Assembly: GCA_003712125.1 (NCBI GenBank)
Contig: RHLF01000002.1
Coordinates: 1,054,001 to 1,118,000, forward strand
Origin: Allomuricauda sp.
GTDB taxonomy: Bacteria > Bacteroidota > Bacteroidia > Flavobacteriales > Flavobacteriaceae
Reading direction: 5' to 3'
Length of the DNA stretch: 64,000 nt
Shown: positions 15,879-26,224 of the stretch, one piece after another
Position numbering within the stretch: the first letter of the stretch is position 1
Layout: each line of letters begins with the position of its first letter
Translations under genes and position numbers: made by a program
Notes under the pieces: generated by a model
Database searches by the model: none
Told to the model about the DNA's origin: nothing
Seen by the model: only the letters and a program-made list of their open reading frames with translations

Positions 15879-16835
15879 CTAATTGGGCCGCTGATAAACC
15901 AATTCAGGCTTTATCTCTTTTTGTTTTGCAAAAACGGCTTGCTGCTGTTTAACCGTTAGGGTACTACCGTCATGGCTCCAACCCGGAGGCCCGAATATGT
16001 ACATGAATTTGTGACGCCAGCTCTTCACTTTTTTGACGTCGCTCCAAATGTCTTTGAATTCGTGCGTAAGGATTACAATGGGATTGTACGAATTAGGGGC
16101 ATGAATCACACCATATTTGACATCAATCTCATCATCCAACTCCTTCCAAGTTCCGAAGATCTTATCAAAAAAGTTTAAAATTCCGCCATGGTTTTTATCC
16201 AGGTATTCCACATTTTGGGAGTGGTGCACTTGGTGCATGGTGTGCGTATTCAATATTTTTTCAAGGAATCCCAACTTCGGTACATAAACGCTATGTAATT
16301 GAAACTGCCACAGGGCTTCGATTCCCAAACAGACCAACACCATTTCCGGTGGAAAACCAATTGCGGGCATCCACATATAAAATAAGGGCTTGTACAAAAT
16401 GGTAAACCAGCCGTTCCGAACGGCGGTGCCCAAATTGAAATTATCTGATGAATGGTGGACGATGTGGGCGGCCCAAAGAATACGAATTTCATGATTCGCC
16501 CTGTGAAACCAATAGTAGGTAAAATCATCAGCCAACATGCATAGCAGCCAAACGTACCAGGCATATTCAAAAGATTCAAATCCTAAAAAGTTCTGACGGA
16601 TGCCGTTTAGTTCGGGGTTGCATAACTCATACACCCCTTCGAATAAGACAATGGCAAAAATTACTTTGAAAAGCGGACCTAAAAGAGCAGAGCCTACGCC
16701 CATAAAACCACTAGCAGCCAAATCTTTCCATTCATAAAGATGATCATCGCCATGGGCCTTGCTGTAAGTCAGTTCCAGTAAAATAAAAGCAATAAAAGCT
16801 GGTACGCCATACACCAGCGGGTTAGTGAAATCCAT
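15879..16835 (-). CDS. sterol desaturase / fatty acid hydroxylase family protein
   Basis: 318 aa, membrane-bound di-iron oxygenase family. Histidine boxes are visible: HRANHE, HIVHHSSDNF and HTMHQVHHSQ, embedded among about five hydrophobic segments. Such enzymes hydroxylate or desaturate lipids using O2 and two iron atoms. The substrate cannot be deduced; bacterial members act on sterol-like lipids, hopanoids, carotenoids or fatty acids, and no such pathway genes are adjacent. Convergent with terC (2 nt between stops). It lies 57 nt downstream of the parC start, on the same strand orientation as parC but separated by an intergenic gap. Confidence 0.88.
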   Translation of the reverse strand: MDFTNPLVYGVPAFIAFILLELTYSKAHGDDHLYEWKDLAASGFMGVGSALLGPLFKVIFAIVLFEGVYELCNPELNGIRQNFLGFESFEYAWYVWLLCMLADDFTYYWFHRANHEIRILWAAHIVHHSSDNFNLGTAVRNGWFTILYKPLFYMWMPAIGFPPEMVLVCLGIEALWQFQLHSVYVPKLGFLEKILNTHTMHQVHHSQNVEYLDKNHGGILNFFDKIFGTWKELDDEIDVKYGVIHAPNSYNPIVILTHEFKDIWSDVKKVKSWRHKFMYIFGPPGWSHDGSTLTVKQQQAVFAKQKEIKPELVYQRPN

Positions 16836-16892
16836 GAATTGGGATTAAGTTAGTGGTTTAGTATAAGGGGTCAAATTACGGAGAATAAAACA

Positions 16893-19514
16893 TTAAAACA
16901 ATGTTGTTTGATCAGAATCGGGATTGGTTTCGCCAGTTTCTGGTTCACTTATGTTTTCTTCGTCGACCACTTCAATGTCTTCTGCCTTTTTGGGTTCGGG
17001 TTTTTCATACGGAAGCGGGTCTAATTCATTGATTTCAAGAACCTTTTCCTTGGTCAACTGGTTGCCCATGGCCGAAATTCCCTTTATAGCGATAAACTCT
17101 TCAAGGTTGATGACCCAATTGTCTTTTCGCTCCTCACCCCTTTTCTTGGTAAAGACCACTTCGGCCTGCGGGCGGTAAGCGGTAAACACTTTTTCCAAAT
17201 ACGATTTAGAGTGTTCACTGATAAAACCTTCTTCCTTGTCAGGATTCTCAATGACAAAGCGCTTAACATAAAATAATTCCTTCTCACCTTCCCAATAGAT
17301 TGCGGTAAGTGGTTTTTGTTGATCCCATTTTTCAATAACGACCAAATCATCATCAAAACGAAGCGTCAATTCAGGTATTACGGTTTTAACCACACCTTTT
17401 TGATTCACAAGGAGCAAGCGGTCTTCACTGGTGAACTCTCCCAAAAACTCTCCGCGCTCATCCACATTCAGTCTCAAAATGGTTTCATCAAACCAGAGTT
17501 TTCGAGGCTTCAAGGTAGAGAGGCCTTTTTCTTTTAGCTCTACGCGTTTTACCGGATATTTCGTTACGATATTTCCTTTGGACCCACGGCCTTTTATCAA
17601 GACATCAGAAAAATCAATATCCCATTTCAACTTTTTAATGCTTCCCGACTGCCTTAAAAGCACGGTTACCACCTCAGCCTCCCCGTTCGGATTTGCGGAA
17701 AAATATAGAATGTCTGAGCTGGGTTTCCCTCCTGTGAGGTTATATAATTTGTCGCGTGTTACGCCTGTAACATTAAACCGTTTGATATAACTTGGACCAC
17801 CCCGACCGTCTTTATAAATCATATTGTAAGTGGTGCGGTTGTCTTTCTTTTTAAAGACCGCTACATGAAGGATGTTTTTACCCACAAAGGTCTTGGCATC
17901 GACTTTTGTCACCATCATTTCTCCCTTTTTGGTAAAAACGATGATATCATCAATGTCACTGCAGTCCGTTACATATTCGTCACGGCGCATTGAAGTTCCT
18001 ACAAATCCTTCTTCGCGATTTACATACAATTTGGTATTGCGAATAACGACCTTGGTCGCCTCTATATCATCAAATATTCTAATTTCAGATTTGCGCTCAC
18101 GCCCTTTGCCATACTTCTTTTTAAGTTCCTTGAAATAGGTAATGGCATACTCGGTAAGATTGGCCAAATGATGCTTGGTCTCCGCGATTTTATCCTCCAA
18201 ACTCTCAATAAGCTGCTGGGCCTTGTCCAAATCAAATTTCGAAATACGCTTGATGCGGATTTCGGTCAACCGAACAATGTCTTCTTCGGTCACGGCCCGT
18301 TTTAAATGCTTGGTGTGCGGTTTTAAGCCTTTATCTATGGCAGCGATGACCCCTTCCCATGTCTCTTCCTCTTCGATATCACGGTAGATCCGGTTTTCGA
18401 TAAAGATGCGTTCAAGGGAGGCAAAATGCCATTGTTCTTCAAGCTCGGCCAACTGGATGTCAAGCTCACTTTTTAAGCATTGCACCGTGTTGTCGGTTGA
18501 CCTTTCCAACATTTCTCGAACCCCCATAAAAATGGGTTTATTGTCTTCGATGATGCAACCTAATGGAGAAATCGAGGATTCACAATTGGTAAAAGCGTAA
18601 AGCGCATCAATGGTTTTATCAGGCGAAATGCCATTTGGTAAATGGATCAATATTTCCACTTCGGCAGCCGTATTATCCTCAATCTTTTTGATCTTTATTT
18701 TACCCTTGTCATTGGCCTTAAGAATCGAATCAATTAAGCTAGAGGTATTGGTGGCGTAAGGAATCTCGTTGATAACGAGTGTATTTTTGTCTTGCTGGGA
18801 AATTTTGGCACGCACCCTGATCTTGCCGCCTCGCATGCCATCATTGTAATTGGTGACATCAATTATGCCAGCCGTTGGGAAATCGGGATATAATTTGAAC
18901 CGTTGGCCCTTAAGGTGTTTGATGGAAGCATCGATCAATTCATTAAAATTATGGGGCAGGATTTTGGTTGACAGGCCCACGGCTATTCCCTCGGCCCCTT
19001 GAGCCAATAACAGCGGGAATTTTACTGGCAAATTGATAGGCTCCTTTTTTCTGCCATCGTAAGACAGCTGCCAGTCGGTGATTTTAGGACTGTAAACTAC
19101 CTCTAAGGCAAATTTAGACAGGCGCGCTTCGATGTACCTTGAAGCAGCAGCACTATCCCCTGTCAATATATTCCCCCAATTGCCCTGGGTGTCTATCAAT
19201 AGGTCTTTTTGACCAATTTGAACCATCGCATCACCAATACTGGCGTCGCCATGGGGGTGGTATTGCATGGTATGCCCCACCACATTGGCCACCTTATTGT
19301 AGCGGCCATCATCCAGCTCCTTTAACGAATGCATGATCCTGCGCTGAACAGGCTTGAAACCATCTTCGATTGCCGGCACTGCCCTTTCCAATATGACATA
19401 GGAGGCATAATCTAAAAACCAGTCTTTGTACATACCCGTGACCTTGGTCAGGGTATCTTGGTTTTCACCTTCCATTTCCATCGCATCCTCGTTCAATTCA
19501 CCATTGTCATTCAT
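16893..19514 (-). CDS. parC: DNA topoisomerase IV subunit A (ParC)
   Basis: 873 aa. The breakage-reunion domain has the quinolone-region segment HPHGDASIGDAMV and catalytic Tyr127 in AAASRYIEARLSKF. A C-terminal beta-propeller DNA-wrapping domain starts around residue 480, followed by an acidic tail (EDIEVVDEENISEPETGE). Together with ParE it decatenates daughter chromosomes using ATP. Gene pairing with parE 19 nt upstream on the same strand, plus divergence from typical GyrA propeller repeats, support topo IV rather than gyrase. The length is normal for the Bacteroidota form. Confidence 0.93.
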   Translation of the reverse strand: MNDNGELNEDAMEMEGENQDTLTKVTGMYKDWFLDYASYVILERAVPAIEDGFKPVQRRIMHSLKELDDGRYNKVANVVGHTMQYHPHGDASIGDAMVQIGQKDLLIDTQGNWGNILTGDSAAASRYIEARLSKFALEVVYSPKITDWQLSYDGRKKEPINLPVKFPLLLAQGAEGIAVGLSTKILPHNFNELIDASIKHLKGQRFKLYPDFPTAGIIDVTNYNDGMRGGKIRVRAKISQQDKNTLVINEIPYATNTSSLIDSILKANDKGKIKIKKIEDNTAAEVEILIHLPNGISPDKTIDALYAFTNCESSISPLGCIIEDNKPIFMGVREMLERSTDNTVQCLKSELDIQLAELEEQWHFASLERIFIENRIYRDIEEEETWEGVIAAIDKGLKPHTKHLKRAVTEEDIVRLTEIRIKRISKFDLDKAQQLIESLEDKIAETKHHLANLTEYAITYFKELKKKYGKGRERKSEIRIFDDIEATKVVIRNTKLYVNREEGFVGTSMRRDEYVTDCSDIDDIIVFTKKGEMMVTKVDAKTFVGKNILHVAVFKKKDNRTTYNMIYKDGRGGPSYIKRFNVTGVTRDKLYNLTGGKPSSDILYFSANPNGEAEVVTVLLRQSGSIKKLKWDIDFSDVLIKGRGSKGNIVTKYPVKRVELKEKGLSTLKPRKLWFDETILRLNVDERGEFLGEFTSEDRLLLVNQKGVVKTVIPELTLRFDDDLVVIEKWDQQKPLTAIYWEGEKELFYVKRFVIENPDKEEGFISEHSKSYLEKVFTAYRPQAEVVFTKKRGEERKDNWVINLEEFIAIKGISAMGNQLTKEKVLEINELDPLPYEKPEPKKAEDIEVVDEENISEPETGETNPDSDQTTLF

Positions 19515-19533
19515 AGAAATTCAAGAGATTGTT

Positions 19534-21393
19534 TTACAATTGGTTCTCTTCTACCAAATCAAGTTCTACTTTAAGGTTTTCGATTATAAATTTTTGCCGG
19601 TCGGGCGTATTTTTGCCCATATAAAATTGCAGTAAATTATCAATGCTCATAGCCTTGTCAAGCATTACAGGTTCAAGACGTATGTCGTCACCAATGAAGT
19701 GCTTGAACTCATCGGGAGAGATTTCACCCAATCCTTTGAATCGGGTTATTTCGGGTTTTCCCCTAAGCTTTTCAATGGCTGCCCTTTTCTCTTCTTCGCT
19801 GTAGCAATAAATCGTTTCCTTTTTATTTCGCACTCTAAAAAGCGGGGTTTGAAGAATATACAGATGATTCTCCTTTATTAATTCTGGAAAAAATTGAAGA
19901 AAAAAGGTGATTAGCAGCAAACGAATATGCATCCCATCCACATCGGCATCCGTGGCAATGACAATGTTGTTGTAACGCAGGTCTTCAATGGACTCTTCAA
20001 TGTTCAAAGCCGCTTGAAGTAAATTGAATTCTTCATTCTCATACACCACCTTTTTTGACATGCCATATGAATTCAACGGCTTGCCACGCAAACTAAAAAC
20101 AGCCTGTGTATTTACATCACGAGATTTGGTAATCGAACCTGATGCCGAATCTCCCTCTGTAATGAACAGTGTGGTCTCTAAGCGTCGATCTTTTTTCATA
20201 TCACCAAGGTGCACGCGACAATCCCTTAATTTTTTATTGTGAAGACTTGCTTTTTTAGCACGCTCACGAGCAAGCTTACGGATACCCGATAGTTCTTTGC
20301 GTTCCTTTTCGGCTTGAACTATTTTTCGTTGAAGGGCATCGGCCGTCTCTTGGTTTTTATGGAGGTAATTGTCCAATTGCCTGCCAATGAAATCATTGAC
20401 ATAGGTGCGCACCGTGGGCAGGCCTCCACCCATATCAGTGGAACCCAATTTCGTTTTGGTCTGACTCTCAAATACAGGTTCCATCACTTTGATGGACACG
20501 GCGGATATAATAGATTTTCTAATGTCGGAAGCTTCGTAATTCTTTTTGTAAAAATCACGGATGGTCTTTACAATGGCTTCACGAAATGCAGCCTGGTGGG
20601 TGCCCCCTTGGGTGGTATGCTGTCCGTTTACAAAGCTGTGGTATTCTTCGCTGTATTGGGTTTTGCTATGGGTAATGGCCACTTCGATATCATTGCCCTT
20701 CAGGTGAATGATGGGATACAGCATATCATCAACACTATTATTGTCTTCCAGCAAATCTTTGAGACCGTTTTCTGAATGGAACTTTTCGCCGTTAAAAACG
20801 ATGGTCAATCCTGGATTGAGGTAGACATAATTTTTGAGCATGCGTTCGACATACTCATTTCTATACTTGTATTTCTTGAAAATGGATTCATCCGGCACAA
20901 AGGTCACCTTGGTTCCCTTTCTCCGCGAAGTCTCGTTCAGCAATTCTTCGTTCTTAAGCTCACCTAGCTCAAATTCTGCCGTTTTTGATTTTCCATCTCT
21001 TGTAGATTCTACCTTGAAATAAGTAGAAAGGGCATTAACCGCCTTGGTACCCACACCATTTAGACCCACTGATTTTTTGAAGGCACGGGTGTCATACTTT
21101 CCACCGGTGTTCATTTTAGATACCACATCAACCACCTTACCCAGAGGAATGCCCCGACCATAATCCCTTACGTGTACGGTATTCTCGCGAATGGTGATCT
21201 CGATGGTCTTTCCAGCACCCATCACAAACTCATCGATACAGTTATCGATGACCTCCTTCAAAAGAATATAAATTCCGTCATCAGCCGAGGAGCCATCGCC
21301 AAGCTTTCCAATGTACATTCCAGGGCGCATGCGAATATGCTCCTTCCAGTCGAGGGAACGTATATTCTCTTCGGTATATTGGGCCTGCGCCAT
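19534..21393 (-). CDS. parE: DNA topoisomerase IV subunit B (ParE)
   Basis: 619 aa. GHKL ATPase domain with VIDNCIDEF and DYGRGIPLG near residues 50-85 and [13 protein letters not shown]; transducer domain with the QTKTKLG switch loop; TOPRIM domain with [12 protein letters not shown] (metal-binding Glu) and [14 protein letters not shown]. There is no GyrB-type insert, consistent with ParE. It is the ATP-driven subunit of topoisomerase IV, partnering the ParC encoded directly downstream. The 107-nt gap upstream probably carries the promoter of the parE-parC operon. Confidence 0.94.
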   Translation of the reverse strand: MAQAQYTEENIRSLDWKEHIRMRPGMYIGKLGDGSSADDGIYILLKEVIDNCIDEFVMGAGKTIEITIRENTVHVRDYGRGIPLGKVVDVVSKMNTGGKYDTRAFKKSVGLNGVGTKAVNALSTYFKVESTRDGKSKTAEFELGELKNEELLNETSRRKGTKVTFVPDESIFKKYKYRNEYVERMLKNYVYLNPGLTIVFNGEKFHSENGLKDLLEDNNSVDDMLYPIIHLKGNDIEVAITHSKTQYSEEYHSFVNGQHTTQGGTHQAAFREAIVKTIRDFYKKNYEASDIRKSIISAVSIKVMEPVFESQTKTKLGSTDMGGGLPTVRTYVNDFIGRQLDNYLHKNQETADALQRKIVQAEKERKELSGIRKLARERAKKASLHNKKLRDCRVHLGDMKKDRRLETTLFITEGDSASGSITKSRDVNTQAVFSLRGKPLNSYGMSKKVVYENEEFNLLQAALNIEESIEDLRYNNIVIATDADVDGMHIRLLLITFFLQFFPELIKENHLYILQTPLFRVRNKKETIYCYSEEEKRAAIEKLRGKPEITRFKGLGEISPDEFKHFIGDDIRLEPVMLDKAMSIDNLLQFYMGKNTPDRQKFIIENLKVELDLVEENQL

Positions 21394-21500
21394 TTAAAAG
21401 GAGTTTATCCCAGCTAATATAAAATTATGGCATAAAAATCAAAATGGGACTAGGGGAAAGTAATCAACAGTAATTCTTGATAACTTAAGACAGCTCGGGC

Positions 21501-22595
21501 TTACACATTAAATCGAAAGTGCATCACATCACCATCCTTAACCACATACTCTTTACCTTCCACCCGCATTTTTCCTGCTTCCTTGACCTTCGCTTCACTG
21601 CCAAACTGCAAATAGTCACTTAGTGCAATGACTTCGGCTCGAATAAAGCCTTTTTCAAAATCGGTATGGATGACCCCTGCGGCCTGCGGTGCCGTAAAGC
21701 CTTTTTTTATGGTCCAAGCTCGAACTTCTTTTTCACCTGCGGTAAAATAGGTTTCCAAATTGAGTAGCCTGTATGCACCGCGAATCAATTTTGCTGAACC
21801 GGGTTCTGTTAGCCCCATATCTTCCAAAAACAGTTGTCGTTCTTCATAGCTTTCCAATTCTGTGATATCGGCCTCAGTCCCAACAGCCAAATAAATCACT
21901 TCGGCATCTTCGTGAGCCACTGCGGCTTTCACTTTTTCGACGTAGGCATTACCATCGACGGCTGCTGCTTCATCGACATTGCAGACATACATTACCGGCT
22001 TATCGGTGATCAGCTGTAGCGGTTTGACGTAATCACGATAGTCTTCATCTGACACGGTAATTGCCCTTACCGATGTGCCTGACTCGAGTCCCTCCTTTAA
22101 TTGAGTTAAAATAGCGGCTTCTTTTTGTGCCTCTTTATTCCCTGTTTTTGCGGCCCTGCCAACTTTATCAAGCTTCTTTTCGATGCTCTCCAAATCTTTT
22201 AACTGCAGTTCCATGTCAATGGTCTCCTTGTCACGTATGGGGTCAACGGAACCATCCACATGAACTACATTGTCGTTATCAAAGCAGCGCAGCACATGTA
22301 AAATGGCATCGGTTTCCCTGATATTCCCCAAAAACTGGTTGCCCAGACCTTCGCCCTTGCTCGCACCTTTCACCAGTCCGGCTATATCCACAATTTCTAC
22401 CGTAGCTGGTATTACCTGTTGTGGATTTACCAGGTCGGCCAATTGGGTCAAACGATCGTCAGGAACGTTTACCACCCCTATATTGGGTTCGATTGTACAA
22501 AAGGGAAAATTCGCGCTTTGTGCTTTCGCATTGGATAAGCAATTAAACAGGGTTGATTTACCAACGTTAGGGAGTCCGACGATACCAGCCTTCAT
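21501..22595 (-). CDS. ychF: redox-regulated ATPase YchF (Obg-like)
   Basis: 364 aa from ATG at 22595 (MKAGIVGLPNVGKSTLFN); the ORF-track start is a TTG two codons upstream. P-loop GLPNVGKST, G2/G3 region DIAGLVKGASKGEGLGNQFL, a helical coiled-coil insert and a C-terminal TGS domain (ETYFTAGEKEVRAWTI ... VHFRFNV-like end). YchF binds ATP in preference to GTP, associates with ribosomes and affects the oxidative stress response. Length matches the universal ~363 aa. Single-gene unit with 107 nt upstream of parE. Confidence 0.96.
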   Translation of the reverse strand: MKAGIVGLPNVGKSTLFNCLSNAKAQSANFPFCTIEPNIGVVNVPDDRLTQLADLVNPQQVIPATVEIVDIAGLVKGASKGEGLGNQFLGNIRETDAILHVLRCFDNDNVVHVDGSVDPIRDKETIDMELQLKDLESIEKKLDKVGRAAKTGNKEAQKEAAILTQLKEGLESGTSVRAITVSDEDYRDYVKPLQLITDKPVMYVCNVDEAAAVDGNAYVEKVKAAVAHEDAEVIYLAVGTEADITELESYEERQLFLEDMGLTEPGSAKLIRGAYRLLNLETYFTAGEKEVRAWTIKKGFTAPQAAGVIHTDFEKGFIRAEVIALSDYLQFGSEAKVKEAGKMRVEGKEYVVKDGDVMHFRFNV

Positions 22596-22641
22596 TGTCA
22601 AAATTTAAGGCTGCAAATATAGGATGAAGTTTTTACAGAAT

Positions 22642-22770
22642 TTAACTACCAAGGAATAAGTTGTAGCCCAACAAGCCTATGACCGCAATAATCGATAAGA
22701 CCACCAAGATCGAAAGCAAACAGCCGACTTTCATCCAAATGCCATTGTAATCATTATTCGCCTCAGACAT
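22642..22770 (-). CDS. 42-aa single-helix membrane peptide, unknown
   Basis: I choose ATG at 22770 (MSEANNDYNGIWMKVGCLLS) rather than the 66-aa ORF-track form, whose start would overlap the divergent ureohydrolase gene. The peptide has a polar N-terminus, then one long hydrophobic helix (SILVVLSIIAVIGLLGYNLF) and ends LGS. A minus-strand TATCTTGC sits directly before this ATG and resembles a -7 element. No family recognised. It could be a short conserved membrane peptide, or a chance ORF in the gap between ychF and the ureohydrolase. Confidence 0.45.
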   Translation of the reverse strand: MSEANNDYNGIWMKVGCLLSILVVLSIIAVIGLLGYNLFLGS

Positions 22771-22835
22771 GGACGCAAGATACCATATCTGACCAGGGCC
22801 AACAAACTCGCCATTGCTTTTGGTATATTTAGGCC

Positions 22836-23612
22836 ATGTCAAAAATCATGCTACAAGGTATTTTATACGATGAAAAGTCGTCCTTTTTAAGGGGGTCTGC
22901 ATTGGCGCCCGAACTAATTCGAGCCGCTTATCATTCACCATCGGCAAATTATTATGCTGAAGATTTAACATTGGTTTCCAACGACTTATTGTCAGACAAA
23001 GGTGATTACACCATTCAAGACTATTTTGAAATTGAACAAATTACAACGACAAATCTCAAAGACGACAAACCGCTATTGACATTTGGTGGTGATCACTCGA
23101 TTACATTTCCGATAGTTAAGGCATTTTATGAGAAATATGGCCCCCTATCGATTTTGCATTTTGACGCGCATAGCGATATGTATACTGATTTTGAAGGGGA
23201 TATCTATTCACACGCCTGCCCTTTCCACAATATCATGAGAGAAGGTTTGGCTAAGGACCTAACTCAGGTAGGTGTTCGAACCTTGAGCGGGGAACAAAAG
23301 GTCAACATCAAAAAGTATGGTGTTGAGGTTGTCGAGATGAAAGATTTTGAATCCTTTCAGATGCCCAACTATACAGCGCCTATTTACCTTTCGTTAGACA
23401 TTGATGCTTTAGATCCAGCTTATGCACCAGGGGTTTCGCACCATGAACCTGGTGGACTGAGTACAAGACAGGTAATTTCGATCATTCAGAACATTCCCGT
23501 GCCCATAGTGGGTGCCGATATCGTTGAATACAACCCTGAGCGGGATATCAACGGCGTAACCGCAATGGTGTGTGCTAAATTATTCAAGGAAATCGTGGTC
23601 AAAATGCTCTAG
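22836..23612 (+). CDS. arginase/agmatinase-family ureohydrolase
   Basis: 258 aa. Binuclear manganese motifs are present in order: GGDHSITFP, HFDAHSDMY and SLDIDALDPAYAPG, with the Glu of the last site in DIVEYNPERD. The family hydrolyses guanidino groups (arginine, agmatine, formiminoglutamate). The short length and the HHEPGGLSTR loop fit agmatinase-like proteins in flavobacteria (speB), but the substrate cannot be fixed without structure. The start MSKIMLQGILYDE is well placed. It overlaps no other gene if the 42-aa peptide start is used, and is convergent with the ferredoxin gene. Confidence 0.88.
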   Translation: MSKIMLQGILYDEKSSFLRGSALAPELIRAAYHSPSANYYAEDLTLVSNDLLSDKGDYTIQDYFEIEQITTTNLKDDKPLLTFGGDHSITFPIVKAFYEKYGPLSILHFDAHSDMYTDFEGDIYSHACPFHNIMREGLAKDLTQVGVRTLSGEQKVNIKKYGVEVVEMKDFESFQMPNYTAPIYLSLDIDALDPAYAPGVSHHEPGGLSTRQVISIIQNIPVPIVGADIVEYNPERDINGVTAMVCAKLFKEIVVKML

Positions 23613-23618
23613 GCACTT

Positions 23619-23972
23619 TTACCCCTCGGGGTGCATGAATTTTTGTTTCCCTAAAAGTTCTTCTTCCGTTTCAACGATATCTTCATCAGGAACACAGCAA
23701 TCCACTGGGCACACAGCAGCACATTGGGGCTCTTCATGAAAGCCCATGCACTCCGTGCATTTATCGGGTGCTATATAATAAATTTCGTCGCTAATGGGTA
23801 TTTGGACTTCCTCGGCATTCACCTGTTTTCCATTGGGCAACACCACATCGCCGGTAAGGGAAGTCCCATCGCTGTAGCGCCACTCATCAGCGCCTTCATA
23901 AATTGCAGTATTCGGACATTCTGGTTCGCATGCCCCGCAGTTTATGCATTCATCGGTGATAATGATTGCCAT
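23619..23972 (-). CDS. 2[4Fe-4S] ferredoxin
   Basis: 117 aa. Two cluster motifs: [13 protein letters not shown] at residues ~9-21 and [22 protein letters not shown] in the second half. They are separated by a ~40-residue insert ([20 protein letters not shown]) longer than in clostridial ferredoxins. This long-insert type is common in flavobacteria beside the acyl-CoA reductase gene. It acts as a low-potential electron carrier in the cytoplasm; its partner is unknown. Divergent from the acyl-CoA reductase gene, with 66 nt between starts. Confidence 0.93.
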   Translation of the reverse strand: MAIIITDECINCGACEPECPNTAIYEGADEWRYSDGTSLTGDVVLPNGKQVNAEEVQIPISDEIYYIAPDKCTECMGFHEEPQCAAVCPVDCCVPDEDIVETEEELLGKQKFMHPEG

Positions 23973-24038
23973 AATTTTCTTTTTCTATTGCTTAATTTTG
24001 CACAAAATTAATCCCTAGTAACTTAGCATACAAATATA

Positions 24039-25079
24039 ATGGATGAACAATCCAACACCATAAGTGCTTTTGCCAAACTCGGTGATTTTCTTAACGGTAT
24101 GGTGCCTTCAGAAAACACTCAAAACGAAGCAGTTGAACAACTCCAAGCGGTTATTGCGTCGGCTGGCAGACACAACGGTTGGTTCACCGAAGCGTCCGTT
24201 CTTTATGCCTTAAAACAATGGTCGCAATTGCTGACCACGGCACGTTTAAGCCACTGGGTAAGCCCTTATAAATTCAATGCCGCGTCTCCCAAAACCATTG
24301 CCATTATCATGGCCGGAAATATTCCGCTAGTCGGTTTTCATGATTTCTTGTGTGTGCTTTTAAGCGGCAATAAGGCGCTTTGCAAGCTATCCTCCAACGA
24401 CACCCAATTGCTTCCACATTTGGCCAACATGTTAATCGCCTATGAACCTGCCCTGAAAAACCGGATTGAATTTACCGAGGGCAAACTTGAAAATTATGAC
24501 GCCGTTATTGCTACCGGCAGTACGAACACATCGCGCTATTTTGAGTACTATTTCGGTAAAAAACCCAACATCATTCGAAAAAATCGGACATCGGTAGCAC
24601 TACTTACAGGCAAGGAAACCCATGCCCAACTTGAGAAATTGGGTGGCGATATTTTTAGATATTACGGACTGGGATGTAGAAATGTTTCAAAATTGTTTGT
24701 TCCCAAGGGATATGATTTCGATGCTTTTTTTAAGGCCATGTTTTCCAATAAAGAAGTAATCGAACACCACAAGTATGCCAATAACTACGATTACAACAAG
24801 GCCGTTTACCTAATGAGTGATTTTAAGATTCTGGATAACGGATTTATGATCCTAAAGCAAGACGAAGGCCTACACTCCCCCATATCCGTTCTTTATTTTG
24901 ACTATTATGACGATTTGCAATCGATAGGTCAACTGCTTCACGAGCAACAGGAAAACATCCAATGCGTAGTATCTGAAATCGGACTTGAAAATGAAGTTTC
25001 CTATGGGAGTACCCAAAATCCAAATCTTGATGATTATGCCGATGGCGTAAACACCTTACAATTTCTTTCCAATCTGTGA
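24039..25079 (+). CDS. acyl-CoA reductase (LuxC-like)
   Basis: 346 aa. Aldehyde-dehydrogenase-fold protein of the LuxC type (PF05893): the SPKTIAIIMAGNIPLVGFHD segment, VIATGSTNTSRYFEYYF and the likely catalytic Cys in YYGLGCRNVSKLFVP. LuxC-type proteins reduce acyl-CoA or acyl thioesters to aldehydes with NADPH. There are no luxD/E partners, so bioluminescence is not implied. In flavobacteria this gene regularly lies with ferredoxin, serC and serA, as here; its physiological substrate is unknown to me. Confidence 0.85.
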   Translation: MDEQSNTISAFAKLGDFLNGMVPSENTQNEAVEQLQAVIASAGRHNGWFTEASVLYALKQWSQLLTTARLSHWVSPYKFNAASPKTIAIIMAGNIPLVGFHDFLCVLLSGNKALCKLSSNDTQLLPHLANMLIAYEPALKNRIEFTEGKLENYDAVIATGSTNTSRYFEYYFGKKPNIIRKNRTSVALLTGKETHAQLEKLGGDIFRYYGLGCRNVSKLFVPKGYDFDAFFKAMFSNKEVIEHHKYANNYDYNKAVYLMSDFKILDNGFMILKQDEGLHSPISVLYFDYYDDLQSIGQLLHEQQENIQCVVSEIGLENEVSYGSTQNPNLDDYADGVNTLQFLSNL

Positions 25080-25153
25080 TATCCTATAACTTAAGTTCGC
25101 CAAAAAATTATGACCTTTGCAGCTTAATTTGACATAACCTTTTTTGCCACACC

Positions 25154-26218
25154 ATGAAAAAACACAATTTTAGCGCTGGGCCCTGTATTTTACCGCAAGA
25201 AGTCATGAAAAAAGCTTCGGAGGCCGTTCTTGAGTTAGATGACATTGGTCTATCCCTTATTGAAATTTCGCACAGAAGCAAGGAGTTTGTTGCCATCATG
25301 GAAAAAGCTAGAAGTCTCGCTTTGGAGCTGCTAGGTCTTGAGGGAAAAGGCTATCAAGCGCTTTTCTTACAAGGCGGAGCGAGTACCCAGTTCTTGATGG
25401 CCGCTTACAACCTTTTAGAGAATAAGGCCGGGTACATCAATACAGGAACATGGAGCTTAAAGGCTATCAAGGAAGCTAAATTAATGGGTGATATTGTTGA
25501 GGTGGCATCGTCACAAGACCAAAACTTTAATTATATCCCCAAGGGTTATGAAATTCCGGCCGGTTTGGATTACCTGCATTTGACATCGAACAATACCATC
25601 TTTGGCACCCAAGTCAAGGAATTTCCCAAAACAGATATTCCCTTGATCTGCGATATGAGTTCAGATATTTTCTCAAGGCAACTCGATTTTTCACAGTTTG
25701 ATTTGATCTATGCAGGTGCCCAAAAAAATATGGGTCCTGCTGGAACTACACTGGTAGTGGTTAAGGAAGATATTTTGGGCAAGGTCAGCAGAACCATCCC
25801 TTCGATGTTAGACTACAAAGTGCATCTCGGCAAAGACAGTATGTTCAATACACCTCCCGTTTTTCCGGTTTATGTTTCGATGTTGACCCTGCAATGGCTC
25901 AAAGAGTTGGGCGGTATTGCGGCTATTGAAGAAATCAACGAGAAAAAAGCGAATTTGATCTACTCTGAAATAGAACTGAATCCGGTTTTTGCCGGTTTTG
26001 CTGCTAAAGAGGATCGTTCGATTATGAATGCCACTTTCAATATTACGGATGAAAGTCTGAAGGAAGAATTTGATGCCAAATGCAAGGAGGCAGGCATAAA
26101 TGGTATTAATGGACACCGTTCTGTTGGTGGTTACCGGGCCTCAATGTACAATGCCATGTCCCTTGAAAGTGTTGGGGTGTTGGTAGATGTAATGAGTGAA
26201 TTGGAACGAAAAGGATAA
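25154..26218 (+). CDS. serC: 3-phosphoserine / phosphohydroxythreonine aminotransferase SerC
   Basis: 354 aa. Class V aminotransferase with FSAGPCILP at the N-terminus, GGASTQF at the phosphate cup, the PLP Lys191 in YAGAQKNMGPAGTT and C-terminal GHRSVGGYRASMYNA. It converts 3-phosphohydroxypyruvate and glutamate to phosphoserine in serine synthesis, and has a second role in PLP synthesis. Length is standard. It is followed after 6 nt by serA, so the two serine enzymes form one operon; no serB is nearby. Confidence 0.95.
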   Translation: MKKHNFSAGPCILPQEVMKKASEAVLELDDIGLSLIEISHRSKEFVAIMEKARSLALELLGLEGKGYQALFLQGGASTQFLMAAYNLLENKAGYINTGTWSLKAIKEAKLMGDIVEVASSQDQNFNYIPKGYEIPAGLDYLHLTSNNTIFGTQVKEFPKTDIPLICDMSSDIFSRQLDFSQFDLIYAGAQKNMGPAGTTLVVVKEDILGKVSRTIPSMLDYKVHLGKDSMFNTPPVFPVYVSMLTLQWLKELGGIAAIEEINEKKANLIYSEIELNPVFAGFAAKEDRSIMNATFNITDESLKEEFDAKCKEAGINGINGHRSVGGYRASMYNAMSLESVGVLVDVMSELERKG

Positions 26219-26224
26219 GACAGC

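Noticed and set aside
20314-20775. 153-aa plus-strand ORF inside parE
   Set aside because: Antisense to the conserved TOPRIM/transducer region of parE; no recognisable domain.
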